Source: an uncultured Paracoccaceae bacterium (GTDB taxonomy: Bacteria > Pseudomonadota > Alphaproteobacteria > Rhodobacterales > Rhodobacteraceae). From it: a stretch of 64,000 bases of DNA. The stretch is taken from the NCBI GenBank assembly GCA_947503925.1, contig CANNFQ010000001.1, forward strand, positions 744,001-808,000, in the 5' to 3' direction. The translations under genes were made by a program, and so were the position numbers. The first letter of the stretch is position 1, and every line of letters starts with the position of its first letter. Below the pieces are notes generated by a model. It worked only from the letters and a program-made list of their open reading frames with translations. It had not been told where the DNA came from and made no database searches. Below are positions 23,133 through 30,394 of this stretch, one piece after another.

Positions 23133-23594
23133 ATGACTTTGACACGCCGCACCCTGCTGACATTTGCTACCGCCACACCTGCGCTTGCCCTGCTGGGGCA
23201 AACAAGTATGGCCGCGACACCAACCATCTATGCCAATGACGGAATCGCCGTCGATGGCACGGATGTTGTGGGGTATTTCACCCAAAGCGAACCCGTCGCA
23301 GGAGATGCCGAAATCACCCATGACTGGATGGGTGTGACCTGGCGGTTCTCAAGCGAAGAAAACCGTGCTGCCTTTGCCGCAGCACCCGAGGATTATGCCC
23401 CGCAATATGGCGGCTATTGCGCATGGGCGGTCAGCGAAGGCTATACCGCATCGACCGTGCCGCATGCCTGGAAGATCGTGGATGGAAAGCTGTACCTGAA
23501 CTATTCGCGGCGCATTCAGCGCAAATGGGAACGGGATATCCCTGCCCGCATTGCTGCGGCGGATGCCAATTGGCCTATGATCCTGCAAGCCTGA
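23133..23594 (+). CDS. Tat-exported YHS-domain protein
   Basis: A 153-residue protein with a twin-arginine leader (LTRRTLLTFATATPALALLG) followed by a YHS-family domain (VDGTDVVGYFTQSEPV, then YAPQYGGYCAWAVSEGY). The C-terminus NYSRRIQRKWERDIPARIAAADANWP is the standard ending of this periplasmic family. YHS domains are often linked to metal handling, but the role here is not known. Of two adjacent ATGs, the second was chosen since AAGGAG sits six bases before it. Confidence 0.8.
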   Translation: MTLTRRTLLTFATATPALALLGQTSMAATPTIYANDGIAVDGTDVVGYFTQSEPVAGDAEITHDWMGVTWRFSSEENRAAFAAAPEDYAPQYGGYCAWAVSEGYTASTVPHAWKIVDGKLYLNYSRRIQRKWERDIPARIAAADANWPMILQA

Positions 23595-23641
23595 TCGCGC
23601 AAATGACGGTAGTTTGCGTGAAGGCCATATCGTCACCTTAA

Positions 23642-23739
23642 AGCGCTTCGCGTTTACCTTGAGACATATTTCATCACTTTTCGCGTTCAACCCAAGGAAG
23701 AAGCCGCGAGCAAGTGATTCATATTTAACGCGAAACGCT
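23642..23739. repeat. Imperfect inverted repeat (AGCG-TTCGCGTT ends)
   Basis: AGCGCTTCGCGTT at 23642-23654 and AACGCGAAACGCT at 23727-23739 are inverted copies with one mismatch in 13. A further direct TTCGCGTT lies near 23680, and the inner flanks share ATA-TT-ATCACTT-like words. The layout resembles short palindromic repeats dispersed in roseobacter genomes, but copy number cannot be judged from one window. Confidence 0.4.
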
Positions 23740-23937
23740 ATCGGGGTCAGGCAGCACGGGTGACCAAAGGCGGAAAAAACATACTTCTACATGTGGCCAC
23801 TCGTCTCATACGTGTAAGATCCCGCCTTTTTGCCGCTCGAAACAGCTTTCACGCGCGCGCGCAACGGTCACTTTTTGGCAACCTGTCGGCCCGTAGGTTC
23901 AAACCTTAACAAAACCCGATAGGGCCGCGCAAAATAG

Positions 23938-23981
23938 CCCGACGGAAGTCCGACGCATATCCGACGTGCTGCCGACAGACG
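23938..23981. promoter_or_regulatory. Four 11-bp phased direct repeats (core CCGAC)
   Basis: CCGAC starts at 23939, 23950, 23961 and 23972, each exactly 11 bp from the next, with the base after the core mostly G. Direct repeats of 11 bp are the binding geometry of OmpR/PhoB-family response regulators, and this looks like an operator array. It is about 100-145 bp before the P-loop gene that precedes metA. Confidence 0.45.
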
Positions 23982-24083
23982 CCCGCCCCGAATCATGACT
24001 TAAAAACATCAACTTACGAGACATGTGGGCAAAACCGACAAAAATCGCTGGCAGTTTGCCAAATCTGCGGCTAGGCAAATCGC

Positions 24084-24947
24084 ATGATCTACAGCTCCGC
24101 CTCTGACTGGCGCAATGCGTCGCATAAACGGGTCCTGCTTTTTGCGATGTCAGGCCTGGGAAAAACCTACCTGTCAAAAATGCTGCGCGACACGGGCGAC
24201 TGGTTTCACTACTCCATCGATTACCGGATCGGCACGCGCTACATGGGTGAAAAGATCGCCGACAACGCCAAGCGCGAGGCGATGAAAGTACCGTTCCTGC
24301 GCGATCTCTTGCGGTCAAACTCGATCTATATCGGGTCGAATATCTCCTTCGATGACCTCAAACCGATGTCCTCCTATTTGGGTAAACCCGGCGACCCGGC
24401 CAAAGGCGGGCTCGATTGGGATGAATACACAAGGCGGCAAGACCAGTTTCAGGAGGCCGAGGTCGCCGCCCTACATGATACCGGCTATTTCATCGACCGG
24501 GCCGTGGAGCTTTACCAATATCCGCATTTCGTCTGCGACACGGGCGGATCGATCTGCGAATGGGTGGATGCCAACAACCCAGATGATCCGGTCCTGACCG
24601 ATCTAGCGTCCAAGACACTGATGGTCTGGATCGAAGGGACAGAAGAGCATACCGCCGAACTGATCCGCCGTTTCGATAAAGAACCCAAACCGATGTCTTA
24701 TGACCCGGCTTTCTTGCTGGCGACATGGCGGGCCTATCTTGCGGAATGCAACGTGAACCCCGATCAGGTTGACCCGGATGATTTCATCCGCTGGGCCTTC
24801 GCCAAGGCATTGGCACATCGGCAACCACGCTACAAGGCGATGGCCGATAAATGGGGGATCACGGTCCCGCAAAAGACCGTCGAACAGATCAAAGATACGG
24901 AGGGCTTTGTTGGCATGATCGCCGACGCCCTTGAGATGCGCAGCTAA
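24084..24947 (+). CDS. P-loop NTPase of unknown function next to metA
   Basis: A 287-residue soluble protein with a Walker A motif AMSGLGKTYLSK (about residues 21-32). The following text resembles small-molecule or protein kinases of the P-loop type (HYSIDYRIGTRYM, FVCDTGGSICEWVD). No named family was recognised. A conserved-looking acidic segment with LMVWIEGTEEHTAELIRRF may be the nucleotide-sensing part. It lies 39 bp upstream of metA on the same strand, so co-transcription is likely. Whether it has a role in methionine metabolism is unknown. Confidence 0.7.
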   Translation: MIYSSASDWRNASHKRVLLFAMSGLGKTYLSKMLRDTGDWFHYSIDYRIGTRYMGEKIADNAKREAMKVPFLRDLLRSNSIYIGSNISFDDLKPMSSYLGKPGDPAKGGLDWDEYTRRQDQFQEAEVAALHDTGYFIDRAVELYQYPHFVCDTGGSICEWVDANNPDDPVLTDLASKTLMVWIEGTEEHTAELIRRFDKEPKPMSYDPAFLLATWRAYLAECNVNPDQVDPDDFIRWAFAKALAHRQPRYKAMADKWGITVPQKTVEQIKDTEGFVGMIADALEMRS

Positions 24948-24986
24948 GCCGCCTATCTCTTTTCTCTTGATCCAGGATATAATCCG

Positions 24987-25904
24987 ATGCCTATAAAACT
25001 ACCCGCCGCCCTGCCCGCCTATGATGTTCTGTCGAACGAAGGCGTGATGGTCCTTGATGAAGACGCCGCTGCAAGGCAGGATATTCGGCCGCTCAGGATC
25101 GCTTTACTGAACCTGATGCCCAAGAAGATCCAGACCGAAAACCAGTTCGCCCGGCTGATCGGGGCGACACCATTGCAGATCGAACTCAGCCTGATCCGGA
25201 TGTCTGAACACCGGACAAAAAACACGGCTGCTGAACATATGGCCGAGTTTTATCAACCCTTTAGCGCCGTCAAAGATCAGAAATTCGACGGGCTGATCAT
25301 CACTGGCGCGCCCATCGAACATCTGCCTTTTGAAGATGTCACCTATTGGGACGAGCTGACCCAGGTCTTTGACTGGACCCAAACCAACGTCCATTCGACC
25401 TTCGGCGTCTGCTGGGGCGGGATGGCGATGATCAACTATTTCCACGGGGTCAAGAAACACATTTTGGACCATAAGGCGTTCGGCTGCTTCCGGCACCGGA
25501 ACATGGAACCTGCTTCGCCCTATCTGCGGGGCTTCTCTGACGATTGCGTGATCCCGGTCAGCCGCTGGACGGAAATGCGGCAGGATGAGATTGATGCAGG
25601 CCATGGGCTAAAGACGCTGATCACCAGTGATGATGCTGGCCCCTGCCTGGTCGAAGATCCCGGTCACCGGGCGCTCTATATCTTTAACCACTTCGAATAT
25701 GACAGCGGCACGCTCAAGCAGGAATACGACCGTGATGTCAGCGAAGGCACGCCAATTAACGTGCCGATGAACTACTACCCGGATGATGACCCAACGGAAC
25801 AACCGCAAAACAGGTGGCGAAGCCACGCGCACCTCCTATATGGAAACTGGATAAACGAAATCTACCAGACCACCCATTTTGAGATGGATAACATTGGCAC
25901 GTAA
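24987..25904 (+). CDS. metA: Homoserine O-acyltransferase MetA (predicted acetyl-CoA specific)
   Basis: A 305-residue MetA with catalytic Cys142 in FGVCWGGM, and the His/Glu pair in FNHFEYD. MetA enzymes activate homoserine for methionine synthesis with succinyl- or acetyl-CoA. Residue 111 is glutamate here ([12 protein letters not shown]), the residue linked to acetyl-CoA use; E. coli has glycine. So this is probably homoserine O-acetyltransferase, although annotation pipelines usually name the family succinyltransferase. The 3' end overlaps the next gene. Confidence 0.93.
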   Translation: MPIKLPAALPAYDVLSNEGVMVLDEDAAARQDIRPLRIALLNLMPKKIQTENQFARLIGATPLQIELSLIRMSEHRTKNTAAEHMAEFYQPFSAVKDQKFDGLIITGAPIEHLPFEDVTYWDELTQVFDWTQTNVHSTFGVCWGGMAMINYFHGVKKHILDHKAFGCFRHRNMEPASPYLRGFSDDCVIPVSRWTEMRQDEIDAGHGLKTLITSDDAGPCLVEDPGHRALYIFNHFEYDSGTLKQEYDRDVSEGTPINVPMNYYPDDDPTEQPQNRWRSHAHLLYGNWINEIYQTTHFEMDNIGT

Positions 25905-26886
25905 AGCACTGACGATATCAGCCCTCGCGATCGGCGTCGGGGCCGCCCTGACCAGCTTTGGGGCCAGCTACCGGGCCGCGCAGGCAGAGGAAAGCTATCC
26001 GCCCCTCGGCCAGTTCGTCGCTGTGACCGGCGGTCAGGTCCACTACGTACAAAGCGGCACGGGCCCGCACCTAATCCTGCTGCACGGGGCCGGTGGCAAT
26101 TTGCGCGAATTTACCTTCGACCTGATGGACCGGCTGACCGACAGCTACACCGTGACGGTCTTTGACCGACCCGGATTGGGCTACACAGACCGTGTGCCGG
26201 GCGTCTCCACGGGTGTGACGGCGACCGAAGGTGACGCGCCCGTCGATCAGGCGCGGATGCTGCGCGAGGCGGCGGAAAAGTTGGGAATCACCAACCCAAT
26301 TGTCGCCGGGCACAGCTTTGGCGGAATCGTGTCCTACGCATGGGCGGTTGAAGGGCTTGATAAGGACAGCCCCGTCAACGCCGCGGCCATCGTGTCACTG
26401 GCCGGGGTCACGATGCCTTGGCCCGGTGATCTTGACCCTTACTACCGGGTCAATGGCAGTGCGTTTGGCGGCGCAGTCGCTATCCCGCTGATATCGGCAT
26501 TAGTACCGCAAAACGTGGTCGAAAGCCGGATCGATGGCACATTCGCACCCCAGCCTGCGCCCGAAGGTTACGCGCATTACATCGGCGCCGGGCTGACCCT
26601 GCGGCCCGAAACGATGCGGGCCAATATCCGGCAGGTGAACACCTTGCGGCCGCATGTTGTCGAACTCTCCAAACGTTACCCCGAACTGACCCTGCCGATC
26701 GAGATCGTGCATGGTGATGCGGACACAACCGTGCCGATCCATATCCACGCACAAGAGGTGATCAAGATCGTGCCAAGCGCCAATCTGACAACCCTGGAAG
26801 GCGTCGGGCACATGCCCCACCACGTCGATCCAGCAGCAACGATTGCAGCGATCAACCGGGCATCCGAACGGGCGGCTGAAAACTAG
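25894..26886 (+). CDS. Alpha/beta hydrolase with N-terminal export signal
   Basis: About 330 residues. A hydrophobic N-terminal helix ([29 protein letters not shown]) suggests secretion or membrane anchoring. The catalytic domain shows the oxyanion block [14 protein letters not shown], the nucleophile elbow GHSFGG, the acid in HGDADTTVP, and the histidine in GVGHMPHH. The substrate is unknown. There is no in-frame ATG at the front. TTG at 25894 (after GGATAACA) or TTG at 25879 are the possible starts, both overlapping the end of metA, so translation is likely coupled. Confidence 0.78.
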   Translation: MARKALTISALAIGVGAALTSFGASYRAAQAEESYPPLGQFVAVTGGQVHYVQSGTGPHLILLHGAGGNLREFTFDLMDRLTDSYTVTVFDRPGLGYTDRVPGVSTGVTATEGDAPVDQARMLREAAEKLGITNPIVAGHSFGGIVSYAWAVEGLDKDSPVNAAAIVSLAGVTMPWPGDLDPYYRVNGSAFGGAVAIPLISALVPQNVVESRIDGTFAPQPAPEGYAHYIGAGLTLRPETMRANIRQVNTLRPHVVELSKRYPELTLPIEIVHGDADTTVPIHIHAQEVIKIVPSANLTTLEGVGHMPHHVDPAATIAAINRASERAAEN

Positions 26887-26901
26887 ACGGCCGTCAGTCG
26901 G

Positions 26902-27300
26902 TCATTCAAAATAGGTCAGACGCCCGATTGTGTTGCCTGCGCCGTTTGGACCAGCACAGTTCATCTCGTACAAATTGTTGTTTTGCAGTAGCTCAGCACC
27001 ATTCACAAAAACGCTTGTCTTGTTGGATTGGGGGCGGCACCAGCCCTGATTGACCCCGGATTTCAGACCGCCCAACTTGCCGGGTTCATCGCCCATCACC
27101 TTGTTGGTGCGGGCATCCATATTGAACGCCTCCATCCCGGTCAGTTTCGTATTGCTGACCGTTTTATCGGACCAATCCAGCTTGGAAATGATCATGTAAG
27201 GGATCGGGACAACCGCATTACCCACCTGCGTCTTGCAGACATCAGGGGCAAGGCAAGTGATAATCGCGTTCTTGCCGGAATGGCGGGCGGCGGAATGCAT
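26902..27300 (-). CDS. DUF4150 PAAR-like protein, predicted T6SS spike tip
   Basis: A 132-residue protein of the DUF4150/PAAR-like family: CLAPDVCKT---G-AVVPIPYMIISKL near the N-terminus, later GDEPGKLGGLKSGVNQGWCRPQSNKTSVFVNGAELL. PAAR and PAAR-like proteins sharpen the VgrG trimer and carry effectors. The start MHSAARHSG has GAGGA nine bases upstream. It is the last gene of the vgrG-led operon, 4 bp after the DUF2169 gene, the usual pairing in Agrobacterium-type T6SS effector modules. Confidence 0.82.
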   Translation of the reverse strand: MHSAARHSGKNAIITCLAPDVCKTQVGNAVVPIPYMIISKLDWSDKTVSNTKLTGMEAFNMDARTNKVMGDEPGKLGGLKSGVNQGWCRPQSNKTSVFVNGAELLQNNNLYEMNCAGPNGAGNTIGRLTYFE

Positions 27301-27304
27301 GATG

Positions 27305-28318
27305 TTATCCTCTGATAATTTCAGCCTGGGTAAAGGCATCGCGATCCGGCACAATCAAACGCCACAACAAGATCACGCTGGCCTGACCTTCGTCAATATG
27401 CTCCACATCGAGCTCGACCGTATCAAGGTTCATCACCAGCGGCTCGGCGGATGCGGCGGTAAGCGATTTCAGCGCCAGCTTGGCTCCGGGCAAACGCAGG
27501 CTGACCGTCTCCCGATCACGCGAGACGCCACTGACTTCAATCACCTCGTCGCCTCGTAGATAAGGGTCGATCTGCAATCGCAAGGGTGCGGCGTTCCAGA
27601 ATGCCAGATCATAATCCAATGGCATGCGCGGATGGCGATCACGTTCCCAATCTGCATCAAACGTGCCAGCGGCTGACCTCCGGGGCAGCCAGCCCTTGGC
27701 AATAGGCATCGTGCCGTGCACTGCCATCGGGGCAAAGGGCCGCGCATCCATAAACTCGGCCAATAGGCCGATCTGCGGGGCGGGCCAGCTTTGCACATCG
27801 CGGGCGGCCTCTTCGGTCATGAAACCGATACCGGCAGGGTTCCGGTCGAAAAACTGGGTTATGTCGCCTTCCTGACACTGGCCACCATAGGCCAGCGCAT
27901 ATGTCAGCGGCACATCAACGACTTCATCAGGCTGCGACAGCTTCCAGTTCAGCATGGATTTAATCCAGGCCGATGGGCCGCGCACATGAAAGCTGTAATT
28001 CAGAAGGTCGGGAATGCTGATGACAACAGGCCATTCGCGGCGGGGCTTCGCCTCAAAGCTGCGGGCGGTGCCACGGATCAAAAGATCGGTCTTGGGCTTG
28101 AATGGGGCGATATCCTGTTCTTGCAGCAACGGGCTATCTTCTGGCGCGCCTGCAAATTCATCGGCCGGAACCAGATCAGGCGGCGGGGTCAGCGGCGTGG
28201 TGCCTTCCTTGCTCAGCTGAAACTGCGCCTTGGCAACGACGATACCAACTTCAGTGTCATCTGTATGCCAATGGGCAAAGGCAGTATGTGACAGTGGCAA
28301 TGACGTCGAAAGTTTCAT
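27305..28318 (-). CDS. DUF2169 protein, predicted T6SS effector adaptor
   Basis: A 337-residue DUF2169 family protein. Typical blocks are the N-terminal VGIVVAKAQFQLS, the KPKTDLLIRGTA strand, YALAYGGQC, NPAGIGF and RPFAPMAVHGTMPIAKGWLPRR. In Agrobacterium a DUF2169 protein is the specific chaperone/adaptor loading a DNase effector onto its VgrG. Here it lies between the unknown 294-residue gene and the DUF4150 tip gene, which suggests the same loading role for the neighbouring nuclease-like protein (inference). Confidence 0.85.
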   Translation of the reverse strand: MKLSTSLPLSHTAFAHWHTDDTEVGIVVAKAQFQLSKEGTTPLTPPPDLVPADEFAGAPEDSPLLQEQDIAPFKPKTDLLIRGTARSFEAKPRREWPVVISIPDLLNYSFHVRGPSAWIKSMLNWKLSQPDEVVDVPLTYALAYGGQCQEGDITQFFDRNPAGIGFMTEEAARDVQSWPAPQIGLLAEFMDARPFAPMAVHGTMPIAKGWLPRRSAAGTFDADWERDRHPRMPLDYDLAFWNAAPLRLQIDPYLRGDEVIEVSGVSRDRETVSLRLPGAKLALKSLTAASAEPLVMNLDTVELDVEHIDEGQASVILLWRLIVPDRDAFTQAEIIRG

Positions 28319-28392
28319 GCGCGTCCCATCGTGGTTCTGCTATTTCATTACATCGTTCGCAAAGGCACGGATTTGTGCCAGGTGCAAAATCG

Positions 28393-29277
28393 CTACTCGG
28401 TGACGTCCAGTTTAAGCTGTCGAAGTGGCCCCTGTTTCAACTCTGACCCAACCATGGCAACTGGCCAGGCGGGCACAACGTCACTTTCTCCATCATTATC
28501 CATTTCAAGAAATACATCTTTGACGCCCGCTGCATTCAGTGCAGTGACGACTTTTGATTTCACATCTTCTGAAAGATCGTCGCCGGACGGTACCGAAACA
28601 AGGATATCGTGAAACCAGCCTTCTTCGAAAAGAACGCCTTCTACTGTAATGCCAACATCGTTTGAACGGTGTCTGTAGGTTGCATAGCCCATAACCGAAT
28701 CCAGCTTGGTAAAGTATGGGGCGAAGAAGACGCGCTCATATAATGCATCAACACTCAGGTTCTCTTGCGGCACATAAAACCGTATATCAATGGGGCGCTC
28801 CGCCGCGCCATCAAGGTCGAATGATAAGAGGAACTGTGCTGCAGGGCGCAATGTAACCTCTTGCCGCTCCTGAACATCTTGATGCTGAAACACCGCTTCG
28901 AACGTCTTGTTTTCTGTCGCGACGAATGCTGCAAGCGGCATTCCGTTTTCAAGCACATCCGCCGGAATATCCGGATCAGTCGATACGATCACGGATCCCC
29001 CATCGTCATCTTCGATCTGTATCACGCTCGGTCCGGCCTCAAAAATAATCGACACGAGCGCCTTGAACTGTTCAGGCGTCGCATCAAAAACATCAAGGAT
29101 GACCTGATCATCCTCTCGCGAGACAAGTTCAACTTCGACATTCTCGGAAAATTGCCACTGGCCTTCACCACGCGTAATGACCCGCGTCTGCGGGGGCGCA
29201 TCGACTGATGCAGCCTGATCTAAGATGACGGCCGGATCGGGATGATCATCTATGTCAACGCGCAGGTTGTAATACAT
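28393..29277 (-). CDS. Unknown protein, candidate immunity protein of the T6SS cassette
   Basis: A 294-residue, strongly acidic, probably cytoplasmic protein with no signal peptide, membrane helix or recognised domain. It contains acidic runs (IEDDDGG, LEMDNDGES) and alternating beta-like strands. It sits directly downstream of the nuclease-like effector gene (30-bp gap), where immunity genes normally lie. Its GC content (about 45-50% by eye) is lower than the flanks, like the effector gene. An acidic surface suits a nuclease inhibitor. The immunity role is inference from place and charge only. Confidence 0.5.
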   Translation of the reverse strand: MYYNLRVDIDDHPDPAVILDQAASVDAPPQTRVITRGEGQWQFSENVEVELVSREDDQVILDVFDATPEQFKALVSIIFEAGPSVIQIEDDDGGSVIVSTDPDIPADVLENGMPLAAFVATENKTFEAVFQHQDVQERQEVTLRPAAQFLLSFDLDGAAERPIDIRFYVPQENLSVDALYERVFFAPYFTKLDSVMGYATYRHRSNDVGITVEGVLFEEGWFHDILVSVPSGDDLSEDVKSKVVTALNAAGVKDVFLEMDNDGESDVVPAWPVAMVGSELKQGPLRQLKLDVTE

Positions 29278-29307
29278 CGTTGTTGGTACTTTCGTTTGCT
29301 ATGATAT

Positions 29308-30390
29308 CTACGGGGCCGTGATGGCATCTTCGGGCAACCGCCAATGCTCGGAGTTGCGAAACGAATGACATGCTGCTCCGATAATATTACGCCCCATCAA
29401 TCGATGAAAGAACTCGCGCGCAACATCTTCAGAGCAGATCATCAGAAATTTGGTGTATGGTATTTCTCTGCTTGCACATGCCCCCAGATAGGCACCAAGC
29501 TGCGCAACTTCCTGACCACGAACAAGATGGTAACGCGCCATCTGGGTGCGTCTCATCCACTTTCGTGCCTTGGGGTATGGGATTAATCTGGTCCGCTGCC
29601 GCAGTTTCTGGCGAAACCTGCTGGAACGCTGATAGACGGTCGTGTCCGTGTTATAGACGTATTTGGCGTCCAGAATGCAGCATCCCCATTTGAACCCGGT
29701 TTTTGCTCTGGGCGGGGGCATCCATGCCAAACCGTCTGCTTGTGGGCGGCGCGCGCGGTATGAGGCATCCGTTCGCAAAGAAAATTCCCGATACCCACAT
29801 TTGCGCCGTTGATACATGAAATGCGGTGCGCTCGAGCGACGCACGATGTGATAATACCCCGACGCCTTGGCGATGCAGTTATTCTTGAATGTGCGTGCAT
29901 CCGCGGGAACGCAAACAAATGGCGCTGAGATATCGCCTAGGATTATTGTTCCAGAGCCAGTGCGCGCCGCAATCGGTTCCGGCGGAAGTTCGGCGGGATT
30001 GCTGTGAACGGCTGACAGTTCCCTGATCTTCGCCACGATTTCCAGCCGTTCTTTCGAACTGAACGACGATAGATCCTGCTGAACGCCGTTAAGCGTCGCA
30101 TAGCTTGTCAAAAAGGAATAAAGATCGTCGGTCCCAGGCCACTGCCAACCCCATAATTGATCGATGTGGTCGACCGAAAGGACAGTGTTCGTACCGACCC
30201 ATTGCCCTAATAAATGGGCCTCCGGGGCATCACAAAGCGTTATGCCGAAGAACTCAGAGAACGCGATTACAGTATCAATATACAGACCTTCATCGAGGGA
30301 ACCCGTCAGGCCCGTTGGATCAACTTCATGAATAACACCGTTGAACAAACCAGGTCGATACGGTGGGATGTTTTCTTCACATTCGGCCAT
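29308..30390 (-). CDS. Candidate T6SS nuclease effector with PD-(D/E)xK (Tox-REase-5-like) C-terminus
   Basis: A 360-residue protein. Residues 1-140 form an acidic, Trp-rich N-terminal region (FNGVIHEVDPTGLTGSLDEG, LWGWQWPGTDDLYSF) that could be the VgrG/adaptor-binding part. Residues about 185-340 are very basic and show a restriction-endonuclease-like pattern: Glu202 (YREFSLR), Asp219 (ADGL), then Asp241-x-Lys243 (GCCILDAKYV), followed by helices rich in Arg/Lys and a Q-LGAYL segment. This matches the layout of the Tox-REase-5 toxins of polymorphic toxin systems. There is no signal peptide. The start, ATG at 30390, lies 4 bp after the vgrG stop, so translation is likely coupled. Target and activity are predicted only. 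Confidence 0.6.
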   Translation of the reverse strand: MAECEENIPPYRPGLFNGVIHEVDPTGLTGSLDEGLYIDTVIAFSEFFGITLCDAPEAHLLGQWVGTNTVLSVDHIDQLWGWQWPGTDDLYSFLTSYATLNGVQQDLSSFSSKERLEIVAKIRELSAVHSNPAELPPEPIAARTGSGTIILGDISAPFVCVPADARTFKNNCIAKASGYYHIVRRSSAPHFMYQRRKCGYREFSLRTDASYRARRPQADGLAWMPPPRAKTGFKWGCCILDAKYVYNTDTTVYQRSSRFRQKLRQRTRLIPYPKARKWMRRTQMARYHLVRGQEVAQLGAYLGACASREIPYTKFLMICSEDVAREFFHRLMGRNIIGAACHSFRNSEHWRLPEDAITAP

Positions 30391-30394
30391 GGGG

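Larger units (their letters stand above)
23595..24083. other. 489-bp intergenic region with inverted and phased direct repeats
   Basis: No convincing gene was found. The left half carries an imperfect inverted repeat around TTCGCGTT (23642-23739). The middle is AT-rich with a distant GGCGG/CCGCC-TTTTT pair (about 23769 and 23824). The right half contains four CCGAC cores spaced exactly 11 bp (23938-23981). The region precedes the P-loop gene and metA. No SAM riboswitch could be recognised in it. Confidence 0.5.

Noticed and set aside
23899..24318. 139-codon minus-strand frame in the intergenic region and P-loop gene
   Set aside because: Its Cys/Arg/Ser-rich sequence is a shadow of the P-loop gene plus the phased repeat array.
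24948..24986. SAM-II riboswitch before metA
   Set aside because: The gap is only 39 bp and shows none of the conserved pseudoknot blocks. The 489-bp region before the P-loop gene was also read without finding them.
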